Part shown: in pieces, positions 25,666 to 34,177 of the stretch
Layout: the number at the start of each line of letters is the position of its first letter
Position numbering within the stretch: position 1 is the stretch's first letter
DNA from: Streptomyces purpureus
GTDB taxonomy: Bacteria > Actinomycetota > Actinomycetes > Streptomycetales > Streptomycetaceae
Assembly (NCBI RefSeq): GCF_014648195.1
Contig: NZ_BMQQ01000026.1
Span: 54,908 to 99,004 of the forward strand
Reading direction: 5' to 3'
DNA: 44,097 bases
The notes under the pieces: model-generated
The model's database searches: none
The model's input: only the letters and a program-made list of their open reading frames with translations
Told to the model about the DNA's origin: nothing
Made by a program: the position numbers and the translations under genes

Positions 25666-26080
25666 CGGGCCGCGTTCGTCCCCCCGGTTCTCCTCACCCG
25701 GCCAGGGCGTCGGCGCGGCCTCCGCATGCCCGCGGTGCTCCGGTGCGGAGCCTGGCGCGAGACCGTCCTGGCCCACTGCGTCACGTCCCGTTGTCGATCG
25801 TCGAAGTTGACCGCGCGCTGCACGATCACGGAGCAGTCCGCCCTGCTCCGGCGGCGAGCCCGAGTGCCGGGCGCCGGGTGCCGGGCGCCTGAGAGTCCCG
25901 GCGAACCCTCCCCGCGGCACGCGCACGCTACCCTGTTCGCCTCCAGCCCGGCCAGCGGCCTTCCACGCTTTGCGGCGGACGTCACGGCACGCCCGCACCG
26001 ACGGCGGCCGGCCCACCCGGAGTACCCACTCTTCAGCGTCGCAGCGGGAGGCGTACGCGTACATCGACGTGAGGTGTGTC
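25666..26080. other. Divergent intergenic region between kinase and FHA genes
   Basis: This stretch contains any N-terminal extension of the kinase, plus both promoters. The FHA gene has a GAGGTG ribosome-binding site at its right end. I see no strong hairpin or RNA gene, and cannot place promoters with confidence. Confidence 0.4.
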
Positions 26081-26869
26081 ATGGCAACGGTGACGATCGA
26101 GCTGCCGAACCGAAGACCGGAAGGCCCCTCGCGGGTCGTTCCGCTCGCCTCCGGCCAATCGGCCGCCTTCGGCCGTGGCGCGCCCGGCACTCCGGTCGAC
26201 ATCGAGCTGCCTTTCAGCGGTGTGTCCCGGCTCGCCGGGACGATCACTGCGGTCCGCGACTTCTGGACCGTGAGCAACCTGGCCCGGTACTCCGCCTTCG
26301 TCATCGAGAACCTCGAAGGCGCCGGTGAGCATCTGACGGTGGCACCCGGCCGCCTCGACGCTCCCATCGCCTTCGAGATGTCCCGGCTGATCATCCCCGC
26401 CCAGGGCGAGCCCTGCGAGCTGAAGATCTACGCGCCCGAGCACAGGTTCGCACCCGCCGACACGCCCGCCGGCACACTCGGCGAGCCCACCGACGCGCTG
26501 TACTCCCTCGACCCCGCCGCCAAGTACTTCCGGGTGCTGGTGGCCCTGTGCGAGCACCGCCTGCGCGATCCGGCATCGGTACAGATCCCCACCACGACGC
26601 AGGTGATCACCCGCCTGTGCGCCCTGCCCGAGTACCGGGGTCTCACGGCGTCGGCCGTGAACTTCCACATCGATTACCTGATGAGCACCAAGCTGCGAAT
26701 CCGTGACTCCACGAGGCAGCCCCCGGACGGGCGGCTGCATCGCCGCAAGGACGCGCTGGTGTCGTTCGCTCTCCGGTTCGGTCTCGTACGGGAAGAGCAT
26801 CTGGCGTTGCTTCCGGAGAACCGGCCCTCGGTGCGCCGGGGCCCGGACCACCCGTCCGCGACAGGCTGA
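26081..26869 (+). CDS. FHA-domain protein, 262 aa
   Basis: The N-terminal domain (about residues 1-110) looks like an FHA phosphopeptide-binding domain: FGRGAPGTPVDIELPFSGVS and then FWTVSNLARYSAFVIEN. The conserved GR, S and N positions are present, though the His after SR is not obvious. The C-terminal part (about 145-262) is helical and could be a winged-helix or docking domain (IPTTTQVITRLCALPEYRGL). ATG 26081 has GAGGTG upstream. It is transcribed away from the membrane kinase and may be its target or adaptor. Confidence 0.8.
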   Translation: MATVTIELPNRRPEGPSRVVPLASGQSAAFGRGAPGTPVDIELPFSGVSRLAGTITAVRDFWTVSNLARYSAFVIENLEGAGEHLTVAPGRLDAPIAFEMSRLIIPAQGEPCELKIYAPEHRFAPADTPAGTLGEPTDALYSLDPAAKYFRVLVALCEHRLRDPASVQIPTTTQVITRLCALPEYRGLTASAVNFHIDYLMSTKLRIRDSTRQPPDGRLHRRKDALVSFALRFGLVREEHLALLPENRPSVRRGPDHPSATG

Positions 26870-27028
26870 CGGACGGTGCGGCCCGAGGGTCACCCTGCAG
26901 GGTTACAGGTACGCATGCAGCGCCAGGGTTCCTAGGCTCGCCCTCGAACAAGGCGGGGACGGCACGGGCGCTGATCGCGCAGTACGCGCCCACCACCACC
27001 GCCCCGAGCACCGCTGTGTGAGGAAACC

Positions 27029-27868
27029 GTGCTTCCACCGATGATTACCCCCGTGCGCCGCGGGCTCCGGGGCCGTGCCGCCGTCGTTGCCCTGACCGTC
27101 CTGTCACTCGGCGCCTGCACCGATGGCCACCGAACCACAGGGGATGCGGGCTCGGCCCACACCACCTCCTCACCGAGCGCTGCTCACGCGCCGTCCCCCG
27201 CCCCCAGCCCGTCCGGCAGCCCGGCTGCCCCCGCACGCTCCACCGGTCCACGCCCCGCGCAGACGTCGATGGCCGTGTCCCCGAGTTCGCCCCGTAGCGC
27301 CACAACCTCCCCAGCCGAGAGCGCACACACCCCGGCACCGTCCCAGCCGCCTCGACAGAACTTCTCGTACCGGGGCATACGGCTCACGCTCCCCGCCACC
27401 TGGGCTGCGGACGGCGGAGCGGCAAAGGACCAGATCTGCCTGCGTCAGGCCAGCGTCCACCCCGACGCCTGCCGAGGCATCGAGCTCCATGTCCAGGTGA
27501 GCTCCTCCCGCCCCAGCGGCGGCAGCATCACGGATCACCACCTCTCACCGCTCGACCTCGACCTGGACGAAGGCTGGGCGGTCGGCCAGCCGGGCTGCCG
27601 CGCCCCGGGCGCAAGCAGCCTCGACGCCGACACCCCGCCCATAGCGAGCCGCCTCACGCGTCGCGACCTGACCACCCTGGCGGACGGCCGCAGAGCCCTG
27701 CACCGGGAATGGCGGGTGACCTGTGCCAGCGGACGCTCCTTCACCGTCGAAGCCTGGTACCTGCCCCAGAGCAAGGTCCTCGCCTATGCCCGCGCTGTCC
27801 CCCTCGCAGAAAGAGACGTCTACGCCCGGATCATCGGCTCGATGGACCTCCGGGACTACCGCCGCTGA
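27029..27868 (+). CDS. Lipoprotein, 279 aa
   Basis: It starts at GTG 27029 after GAGGAAACC. The signal sequence ends in a lipobox (VLSLGAC), so Cys31 is probably lipidated. A disordered Pro/Ser/Thr/Ala stretch of about 75 residues tethers a globular C-terminal domain (FSYRGIRLTLPATWAADGG to RIIGSMDLRDYRR) with Cys in DQICLRQ, DACRGIE, PGCRAP and VTCASG. The C-terminal domain looks like a membrane-tethered sensory or binding domain. No family recognised. Confidence 0.82.
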   Translation: MLPPMITPVRRGLRGRAAVVALTVLSLGACTDGHRTTGDAGSAHTTSSPSAAHAPSPAPSPSGSPAAPARSTGPRPAQTSMAVSPSSPRSATTSPAESAHTPAPSQPPRQNFSYRGIRLTLPATWAADGGAAKDQICLRQASVHPDACRGIELHVQVSSSRPSGGSITDHHLSPLDLDLDEGWAVGQPGCRAPGASSLDADTPPIASRLTRRDLTTLADGRRALHREWRVTCASGRSFTVEAWYLPQSKVLAYARAVPLAERDVYARIIGSMDLRDYRR

Positions 27869-27910
27869 ACGCAAGCCATGGGCAGCAGGTGAGAGCCGTC
27901 CACCGCTGCC

Positions 27911-28079
27911 GGGCCGGCCCGCAGACGCGTCGAATCCTCCCCACGGCCGGGCCGGCACCGCTGGACGATCGAGCGCAGGATGTCCTGGCTGGGCGGCTGC
28001 CGCCGCCTGCACCGCCGCCACGAGCGCAAGGCCGAGCGCTTCCTGGCCTTCGCCGCCATCGCGACCGCCGGAGACGATC
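27911..28079 (+). pseudogene. IS5-family transposase remnant (C-terminal fragment)
   Basis: Translating one plus frame gives RRVESSPRPGRHRWTIERRM and then SWLGGCRRLHRRHERKAERF, LAFAAIA. This matches the end of IS5-type DDE transposases, where the catalytic Glu lies in the RW-x-IER motif. No start, no DDE Asp residues, and no terminal repeats are visible, so the insertion sequence is largely deleted. The rest of 27869-28467 shows no gene I can support; a minus-strand frame around 28200-28350 is unrecognised. Confidence 0.75.
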
Positions 28080-28467
28080 ATCAATGCCGCCACGAGGCAG
28101 GGTCGGTACGGCGCCGTCGACCAAGTCGTGCAGCAACAGCAACAGCCCTCCCCCCGCCCGGGAATGGCACCTTGATACCGCGCCCGACAGGTCGGTACAG
28201 GGAGTCTCGTAGGTGATCACCGTGCCGCATGGTGTTGTCGGTCCGCAGCGTCTCGGCGACCTCCTGGGGCGTGACGCCTCCGCTCACGTACCCGGGGTGG
28301 CCGATCACGACCGTGGCCGAGGCTCGAAGGACTCGTGCGGTGTCCCGCACGGTCGAGCGAGGTGATCACTCGATCGTGAGTTCCTCCGCTCTCGCGTGCG
28401 GTGTGACGCGATGCTCGAAAGGGCGGCGCGTGACCGGCGCCGCCTGGATGCGCAAGGGGTGGGGGAA

Positions 28468-28752
28468 ATGGACATGACGCCGGAGGAGCCACGCCGCGGG
28501 GGCCTGGACGGGCGGGCGGTGTTGTTGGTGGCTGGGCTGGCCGATCTGGCGGTCAGTACCGTCGGTTCGGCCGTGGGGACGGTACGGGGGCTGCTGCGAC
28601 GCTCGGACGGAGGGGAGCTGACGGCGGATGCCGGGGACGAGCTGGTGGCGCGTGGGCGGCTGGTGATGGAACGGTACGCCGCCGTGCCGCCGGCCCACTT
28701 GGAGATCCTCGCGCGGCACTCTCTGGCTCGTAAGGCCGCCGGTGGCGTCTGA
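28468..28752 (+). CDS. Small helical protein encoded with a prenyl synthase, 94 aa
   Basis: A 94-aa mostly helical protein with a hydrophobic or amphipathic segment (AVLLVAGLADLAVSTVGSAV) followed by GTVRGLLRRSDGG and a charged helical C-terminus. Start ATG 28468 or 28474; GGGGGAA lies upstream. It overlaps the following polyprenyl synthase gene by 11 bp, so the two are translationally coupled. It could be a membrane anchor or subunit of the synthase. I do not recognise a family. Confidence 0.72.
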   Translation: MDMTPEEPRRGGLDGRAVLLVAGLADLAVSTVGSAVGTVRGLLRRSDGGELTADAGDELVARGRLVMERYAAVPPAHLEILARHSLARKAAGGV

Positions 28753-29797
28753 GCGGTGGGAGGCGGCCGCGTTCAAGGCGCGTGTCGACGAGGTGCTGCG
28801 CCGGTTCGTCGCCCAGGAGGCGGACGGGTTCGCGGCGATCGATCCGCTCCTGGGTCCGGTGGCCGAGCAGCTGGAGGCGGCGGTCGCGGACGGCAAACGG
28901 CTGAGGGCGGCGTTCTGCTACTGGGGCTGGCGCGCCGCGGGACAGCCCGACAGCGACGCGCTGCTGCGGGCGGCGGCCTCCATGGAGCTCGTGCACGCCG
29001 CCGCGATCGTGCACGACGACCTCATCGACGACAGCCCGCTCCGGCACGGTCGCCCCACCGCCCATGTCGCCCTGCTCGCTGCCTTACGGCACCAGTCCCA
29101 CGCCGAAACCTCGGCGCGGTCGCTGGCGATGCTGGTCGGGGACCTGCTGATGGCGCTGGCCGGGCAGTTGTTCGCCGCCAGTGGTCTGCCCGCCGCGTAT
29201 CTCGCACGGGCCCGTCCGCTGTGGTCGGTGATGGCCCGCGAGCTGGTCGCGGGCGAATGCCTGGAGATCCTCCGCACCGGAGACGCTCCGGACACCGAGG
29301 CGTCGTTGAAGGTCGTCCGCTACAAGACCGCCAAGTACACCGTCGAGCAGCCCCTGCTGATCGGCGGCGCCCTGGCCGGGGCCGGCCCGCGGCTGCGCGA
29401 GGGCTACACCGCGTACGGGCTGCCGCTGGGCGAGGCGTTCCAGCTCAGGGACGACCTGCTCGGCCTGTTCGGCGACCCCGCACGCACCGGCAAGGCCAAC
29501 GCCGACGACGTGCGCGGCCGGCGGCCCACGGCCCTGCTGGCAGAAACGTGGCGGCTCGCAAGCGGCGACGACCGGGAGGTGCTGAGCGATCTGCTGGGAC
29601 GCGGCGAGCCGGACGGGGAAGACCTGGACGCGGTCCGTGCGGTGATGCACCGCCTCAAGGCACCCGACCGCATCGAAAACATGATCGGCGTACGGGTCGG
29701 GGAGGCCCTCGACGCCCTGCACGAGCTGGACGTACCGGCGCACTCCGCCGCTGCCCTGACCGCGCTGGCGCATTCGGCAGCGGTCCGCCTGTCCTGA
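28742..29797 (+). CDS. Polyprenyl (isoprenyl) diphosphate synthase
   Basis: A 351-aa all-helical trans-isoprenyl diphosphate synthase. It has GKRLR (51-55), the first Asp-rich motif DDLIDD (92-97) and the second motif FQLRDDLLG (233-241). The residues four and five before the first motif are small (Ala), which usually allows chains longer than farnesyl; the product may be geranylgeranyl diphosphate or longer, but this is inference. GTG start overlapping the upstream small gene. A haem protein of the Lcp/MpaB type follows 78 bp downstream, and no terpene cyclase is present. Confidence 0.92.
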   Translation: MASERWEAAAFKARVDEVLRRFVAQEADGFAAIDPLLGPVAEQLEAAVADGKRLRAAFCYWGWRAAGQPDSDALLRAAASMELVHAAAIVHDDLIDDSPLRHGRPTAHVALLAALRHQSHAETSARSLAMLVGDLLMALAGQLFAASGLPAAYLARARPLWSVMARELVAGECLEILRTGDAPDTEASLKVVRYKTAKYTVEQPLLIGGALAGAGPRLREGYTAYGLPLGEAFQLRDDLLGLFGDPARTGKANADDVRGRRPTALLAETWRLASGDDREVLSDLLGRGEPDGEDLDAVRAVMHRLKAPDRIENMIGVRVGEALDALHELDVPAHSAAALTALAHSAAVRLS

Positions 29798-29875
29798 CCG
29801 CTCGTACCAGGACGGCCGCCGTCCCCACCCCGCCTGAACGCCGACGATCCTGTGCAAGACAAGGAGAGCCCCGCC

Positions 29876-31039
29876 ATGACCTACACCGAGGCATCGATGG
29901 AAGCCCTGCGGCAGGCCGGTGACGAACTCGCCGACGCCACCGTCGCGACCCTCTTCGAACGCGGGGAAGTGGGCAAGTTCAACACCCTGATGCGGTACGT
30001 CTCCACCGCCGGGGCGCCCCTGCCGGACGGGCTGCCCGACGTCGCCCGGGAGTACTTGGCTGCGACCCGTGTCCCGCCGGCCTGGGTGGACTGGGCGGAG
30101 ATGGAGAAGGCCCGGCTGTTCTTCATCGACAACAACGTGCACGTTTCCACCGCGCTGTCCTTCGCCGCCATGCCCGCCTGCTACGTCGTCCCGCACGTGG
30201 CGCGGCTGCTGTCGGCGACCCACGGGCTGAAGTACCCCTCCAAACGCATGGCGGAGACAGGTCAGTTCACCGTCTACCTGATGCAGCCCGACGCCTTCGA
30301 GGCCGGCAGCCGCTTCATTCCCGCCGCCCAGAAGGTCCGGCTGCTGCACGCCTCCATCCGCCACCACCTGAAGCGCGAGAACCTCTGGGACAGCGAAGCG
30401 CTGGGGGTGCCGATCTGCCAGGAGGACATGATCGGCGGGCAGATGTTCTTCTCCATCCTCGTACTGGACAGCCTGCACCGCCTCGGCATCCACATGTCGA
30501 CCGAAGGCGCGGAGGCGTACTACTACGCCTGGCGCGTCGTCGGCGCCATGCTCGGCGTCGACCAGGACAGCGTCCCCAAAACCCTGGAGGAGGCCCGCCG
30601 GTTCCTCGACCTGTACATGATCCGGCACATGGGTCCCTCGGAGGAGGGCAGGCACCTGACCCGCCAGCTCATCGACCTCTACGAGGAGGTAGTGCCCGGC
30701 ACCTTCTTCGACCCGATCGTCTCCGCCCTCATCCGCCACCTCACCGGCGACACCTGCGCCGACTGGCTCGGCGTGCCCAGCACCCGGTGGGACACCGTCG
30801 TCAAGGCCGTCCCCCACCTCCTCGGCGTACTGGAGACGATCGAGGACCACTCCCCTTTCGGCGCCTGGGCCCTGGACCGCCTCGGCCACCTCACCACCGT
30901 CTTCGAGCTGTCCTCACTCACCCGCGGCCGCGTCATGCACTACGCCATCCCGGACACGCTCAAGAAGGACTACGGCATCTCCGGCACGGTGCCCCCCACC
31001 CGCCGCTGGACTCCGCCGGCACCGACCGTCGGCGGCTGA
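29876..31039 (+). CDS. DUF2236/MpaB-type haem protein related to latex-clearing protein
   Basis: A 387-aa helical protein of the DUF2236 family. Compared from memory with the rubber oxygenase Lcp (Arg164, Lys167, Thr168, haem ligand His198), the same spacing gives Arg124, Glu127, Thr128 and His158 (segment KRMAETGQF and then VRLLHASIRHHL). The axial His is kept, but the second ligand Lys is Glu. It probably binds b-type haem and acts on a hydrophobic, perhaps isoprenoid, substrate. ATG 29876 follows AAGGAG. There is no Tat signal, unlike secreted Lcp, so it should be intracellular. It lies in an apparent operon with the prenyl synthase. Confidence 0.85.
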   Translation: MTYTEASMEALRQAGDELADATVATLFERGEVGKFNTLMRYVSTAGAPLPDGLPDVAREYLAATRVPPAWVDWAEMEKARLFFIDNNVHVSTALSFAAMPACYVVPHVARLLSATHGLKYPSKRMAETGQFTVYLMQPDAFEAGSRFIPAAQKVRLLHASIRHHLKRENLWDSEALGVPICQEDMIGGQMFFSILVLDSLHRLGIHMSTEGAEAYYYAWRVVGAMLGVDQDSVPKTLEEARRFLDLYMIRHMGPSEEGRHLTRQLIDLYEEVVPGTFFDPIVSALIRHLTGDTCADWLGVPSTRWDTVVKAVPHLLGVLETIEDHSPFGAWALDRLGHLTTVFELSSLTRGRVMHYAIPDTLKKDYGISGTVPPTRRWTPPAPTVGG

Positions 31040-31157
31040 CCGCTCCCCCCGGACTGAAAGCCGAACAGCACTTGCCCTGGAGTGCGCTCCAAGTCGTAGA
31101 GTCCCGCGCACCAGGGCGGGGGCCAGGCCCGGCCCATGCCAACAGGGGGGTTCGGCA

Positions 31158-32210
31158 ATGCGTTACCGCGTTCTCGGCGGGACCGGCATGGAAGTGAGCA
31201 GGTACTGCCTCGGGACCATGATGTTCGGCTCCGTCGGCAACCCCGGCCACGAGGACTGCGTGCGGATCATCCACGCCGCCCTTGACCAGGGCATCAACTT
31301 CGTCGACACCGCCGACATGTACTCCGCCGGCGAGTCGGAGGAGATCGTCGGCAAGGCCCTGCAGGGGCGCAGGGACGATGTCGTGCTCGCCACCAAGGTG
31401 CACTTTCCGATGGGGGAGGGTCGCAACCGCGGGGGCAATTCGCGGCGCTGGATCGTACGGGAGGTGGAGGAGAGCCTCCGGCGGCTTCGTACCGACTGGA
31501 TCGACCTGTATCAGGTGCACCGCCCGGATCACACGACCGACGTCGAGGAGACGCTGGGTGTGCTGGGCGATCTCGTACGGGCGGGAAAGATCCGGGCGTT
31601 CGGGTGCTCGACGTTTCCCGCCGAGGAGATCGTCGAGGCCCATCATGTGGCCGAGCGCCGGGGGCTCCAGCGGTTCCGCACCGAGCAGCCGCCTTACTCG
31701 CTGCTGGCGCGGGGCGTCGAGGCGAGCGTCCTGCCCGTCGTTCAGCGGCTCGGCATGGGCGCGCTGACCTGGAGCCCGCTCGCCTCCGGCTTCCTCACCG
31801 GCCGCCACCGCAAGGGCCGGCCCGTCGACCTCGGCAGCGGACGGGCCGCGCTCACCCCGGCCCGCTTCGACCCCACGCTGCCGGTGAACGCGGCCAAGCT
31901 GGACGCCGTGGAGGAGTTCGTACGCCTCGCCGACCAGATCGGCTGCACGCTGCCCGAGTTGGCGGTGGCCTTTCCCCTGGCGCACCCGGCCGTGACCTCG
32001 GTCATCATCGGACCGCGTACGCTCCAGCAGCTGCAGGACGCGCTCAAGGGGGCCGCGCTCGTCCTCGACGACGCCACCCTCGACCGGATCGACGAGATCG
32101 TCCCGCCCGGCACGAACCTCTACCACCCCGACGGCGCCTGGCGCCCGCCGCACCTGGCCGACCCCGCGCGGCGGCGCCGCCCGTCGGCGGACGACCGGGC
32201 CGCGGCTTGA
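31158..32210 (+). CDS. Aldo/keto reductase
   Basis: A 350-aa NADPH-dependent (beta/alpha)8-barrel reductase. The catalytic tetrad is visible: Asp50 and Tyr55 in VDTADMY, Lys80 in LATK, His121 in YQVHRPD. The cofactor-binding C-terminal part (VTSVIIGPRTLQQLQDAL) is present. The start is ATG 31158, preceded by AACAGGGGGG. It lies 118 bp after the DUF2236 gene, same strand; shared transcription is possible. The substrate is not known. Confidence 0.93.
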   Translation: MRYRVLGGTGMEVSRYCLGTMMFGSVGNPGHEDCVRIIHAALDQGINFVDTADMYSAGESEEIVGKALQGRRDDVVLATKVHFPMGEGRNRGGNSRRWIVREVEESLRRLRTDWIDLYQVHRPDHTTDVEETLGVLGDLVRAGKIRAFGCSTFPAEEIVEAHHVAERRGLQRFRTEQPPYSLLARGVEASVLPVVQRLGMGALTWSPLASGFLTGRHRKGRPVDLGSGRAALTPARFDPTLPVNAAKLDAVEEFVRLADQIGCTLPELAVAFPLAHPAVTSVIIGPRTLQQLQDALKGAALVLDDATLDRIDEIVPPGTNLYHPDGAWRPPHLADPARRRRPSADDRAAA

Positions 32211-32237
32211 TCGGGCCACCAACCAGGCACAGCGTGC

Positions 32238-32468
32238 CACGACGACGGCCGGCGCACCGGCCTGGTCACCGAGGCCCAGCTCACCGCCTTCCGCGCCACT
32301 TCCGCCTACACCGACCGGGTGCGGCTGCGCGACCTGCTCACCCCCACGGGCTGTCCGCCGCACCAGTGGGCCACGTCGGCCGAGACCGGGCAGGCGATCC
32401 GCGACGACCGGCCCGGCACCAACTCCCGTCGGGCGTCCGCCCCGCTCGGCTCGTTCGCGGAAGTCTGA
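32238..32468 (+). pseudogene. Gene remnant without a start
   Basis: After the reductase an open plus frame reads HDDGRRTGLVTEAQLTAFRA and onward to a stop at 32468. It has coding-like composition but no start codon or ribosome-binding site. It looks like the C-terminal piece of a larger lost gene; the family is not recognised. Confidence 0.35.
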
Positions 32469-32503
32469 GCGACGGACAGACACATCTCGCACGCGACAGA
32501 TGA

Positions 32504-32539
32504 AGAGGGCCCGACCGGCGCACGCCGGTCGGGCCCTCT
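32504..32539. terminator. Perfect 17-bp terminator hairpin
   Basis: AGAGGGCCCGACCGGCG (32504-32520) pairs perfectly with CGCCGGTCGGGCCCTCT (32523-32539) around CA. It lies between rightward and leftward genes and should terminate both. Confidence 0.85.
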
Positions 32540-32570
32540 CCTCGTATGCCGTTTCGTACGTCGTTCCGAC

Positions 32571-32930
32571 TCAGTGGTCGGAGTAGCTGAAATCTCCCAC
32601 GGTCCAGGCGCTGACATCCTCGATCGAGACGCGGTACATCCCACCCGTCTCCGGGATCCCCACCGGCCCCTGGATGATCCGGGCGACGTGGAAGTGCAGA
32701 TGCGTCGGTGGGCCGTCCTCCCCGGTCGGCTTGTCGAAGGCGTCGGCGAACTCGCCCAGCTCGGCCGAATCCGTCAAGACCTCCGTCACACGCTGTCGCC
32801 ACGCCGCTTCGGGAGCCAAACGCCCCGTGATGACAGCCCCACCGGTGATCACCGTCAGGGACATCTGATTGCTCTGCCCGGACTCGACCTTGGCGGCGAT
32901 GTCAACGAGCAACTCGTCAGGCTTCGACAT
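32571..32930 (-). CDS. GvpU-like accessory protein, 119 aa
   Basis: A 119-aa protein with a central pattern SLTVITGGAVITGRL, then a helical segment, then LHFHVARIIQ and a final strand pair around YRVSIEDVSAWTVGDFSYSD. The order resembles GvpU, a gas-vesicle accessory protein (strand with GAVI-G, HFIHLK-like strand, VDGFFLG-like end). No other gvp gene is present, so the role here may be unrelated to gas vesicles. ATG 32930 is the first in frame. Similarity judged by eye. Confidence 0.6.
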   Translation of the reverse strand: MSKPDELLVDIAAKVESGQSNQMSLTVITGGAVITGRLAPEAAWRQRVTEVLTDSAELGEFADAFDKPTGEDGPPTHLHFHVARIIQGPVGIPETGGMYRVSIEDVSAWTVGDFSYSDH

Positions 32931-33039
32931 GAGTGCCGATTCTATTCGCCAGGCCGTCCGGCCGTCATGAGCGTGAGCCGGCCCCTGCGGTTACCTAACC
33001 CGTGAGCCCACAAAATCTATGTTCGCCGGAGTAGACATT

Positions 33040-33521
33040 GGAGTGGGGCGCGGCTAAGGTTTCTGTCGTAGACAGGAATCAAGGAAGGCCCGGCGGGGGA
33101 TGAACCGCCGGGCGGCAGTACCCGCAGGACGGTGCGGTGGTGGAGTTCCGAAGCCACGGCTGTTGGAGAACGGCGACGGGACTGACGACCGGACCGGGTG
33201 GCTCGCAGGTTCAGGAGCCACCGCGAGCAGTACCAGCAGTACGGAAGTGAGCAGTACCCAGCAGTACCGCAGTTTGTACGTCGGTTTGGATCAGGGAAGA
33301 AACGGAGGAGTGAAGCGCCATCAGGATCGCCCGGGAGAAGCATCGAGCCCGGGTACCGCAGGACATCGATAGGCAGGTGGTCTCCGGTCACGCATTCGCG
33401 ATCCCCGCATCCCCAAGCCCCTACAGGGCGGCGATGCGGACACGGTAAGCCGACGCGACGCTGAGTCGGCAAGATGGTGCAGTTCCTTCGGGGCCCTGGT
33501 GCCGTTCGGCACCAGGGCCCC
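33040..33521 (+). ncRNA. Candidate structured leader RNA before the MerR-like gene
   Basis: About 480 bp with no plausible protein but several structural elements: CTGTC-GTA-GACAG (33063-33075), a 9-bp hairpin GCCCGGCGG / CCGCCGGGC (33088-33113), four copies of AGCAGTAC (starting 33226, 33235, 33250, 33260), and a perfect 15-bp hairpin at 33490-33521. The layout fits a long regulatory leader or a small RNA ending in its own terminator. The 5' end is not known. It is not tmRNA, RNase P RNA or SRP RNA by the motifs I looked for. Confidence 0.45.
33490..33521 (+). terminator. Perfect 15-bp hairpin just before the MerR-like start
   Basis: GGGGCCCTGGTGCCG (33490-33504) pairs perfectly with CGGCACCAGGGCCCC (33507-33521) around TT. 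It ends 26 bp before ATG 33548. It is either the terminator of an upstream RNA or an attenuator for the regulator gene. Confidence 0.7.
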
Positions 33522-33547
33522 TCGACGCGTTCCCCAGAGAGGTGAGA

Positions 33548-33886
33548 ATGACAGCAGACGACCCGATCGGCCGTCTCGAAGACGACGACTACCCCGCGTA
33601 CACGATGGGGCGGGCGGCCGAGATGCTCGGCACGACCCCCGGGTTCCTTCGCGCCATCGGCGAAGCCCGGCTGATCACCCCGCTCCGCTCGGAGGGCGGC
33701 CATCGGCGCTACTCCCGCTATCAGCTGCGCATCGCGGCCCGCGCCCGGGAACTCGTCGACCAGGGCACCCCCATCGAGGCCGCCTGCCGCATCATCATCC
33801 TCGAGGATCAGCTCGAGGAGGCCCAGCGCATCAACGCCGAATACCGCCGCGCAGCGGCCGAATCACAGCCGCCGGCCACGGAGTAG
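33548..33886 (+). CDS. MerR-like helix-turn-helix regulator, 112 aa
   Basis: A 112-aa protein with a MerR-type DNA-binding domain (YTMGRAAEMLGTTPGFLRAI, GEARLITPLRSEGGHRRYSR, YQLRIAARARELVDQGTPIE) and a short coiled-coil C-terminus (LEDQLEEAQRINAEYRRAAA), but no effector-binding domain. This suggests a small dimeric regulator. ATG 33548 has GAGAGG nearby; GTG 33542 is an alternative. The long leader upstream may regulate it. Confidence 0.87.
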   Translation: MTADDPIGRLEDDDYPAYTMGRAAEMLGTTPGFLRAIGEARLITPLRSEGGHRRYSRYQLRIAARARELVDQGTPIEAACRIIILEDQLEEAQRINAEYRRAAAESQPPATE

Positions 33887-34177
33887 GACGGGCCGGCGGA
33901 CCGGGCCGCCGTTCCCGGCGACCGTCCACCCGGTTCGAGGTACGGGACCGAGCACCGGGGCCGGGTCGTTCGGCCGACCGAGCCCTCGCTCGCCCTGCCC
34001 CGCGCGTCCCGCTCGACAGGTTCCGCGCCGCTTGCGTGCATGCGCTCCCCGCCGAGTGAGGAGCTTCGGACGGCCGAGCACCTTCGTGAGCTGCCGCCTC
34101 GGCGCAGCCGTCCGCGCGTCAACCTCTACCCTGGGGCGCCAGGTGGACAACAGCGAAGTGGCGGAACGGAGCGTGCG

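Noticed and set aside
28081..28350. Minus-strand 89-aa frame between the transposase relic and the prenyl operon
   Set aside because: Weak start, no recognisable family, and composition changes halfway; may be a decayed fragment but cannot be supported.
28742..31039. A classical terpene cluster such as geosmin or hopanoid synthesis
   Set aside because: There is a prenyl synthase but no terpene cyclase motif in the neighbouring genes.
33226..33267. AGCAGTAC repeats as a CRISPR array
   Set aside because: Repeats are 8 bp with 1-7 bp gaps; no spacers of useful length and no cas genes.
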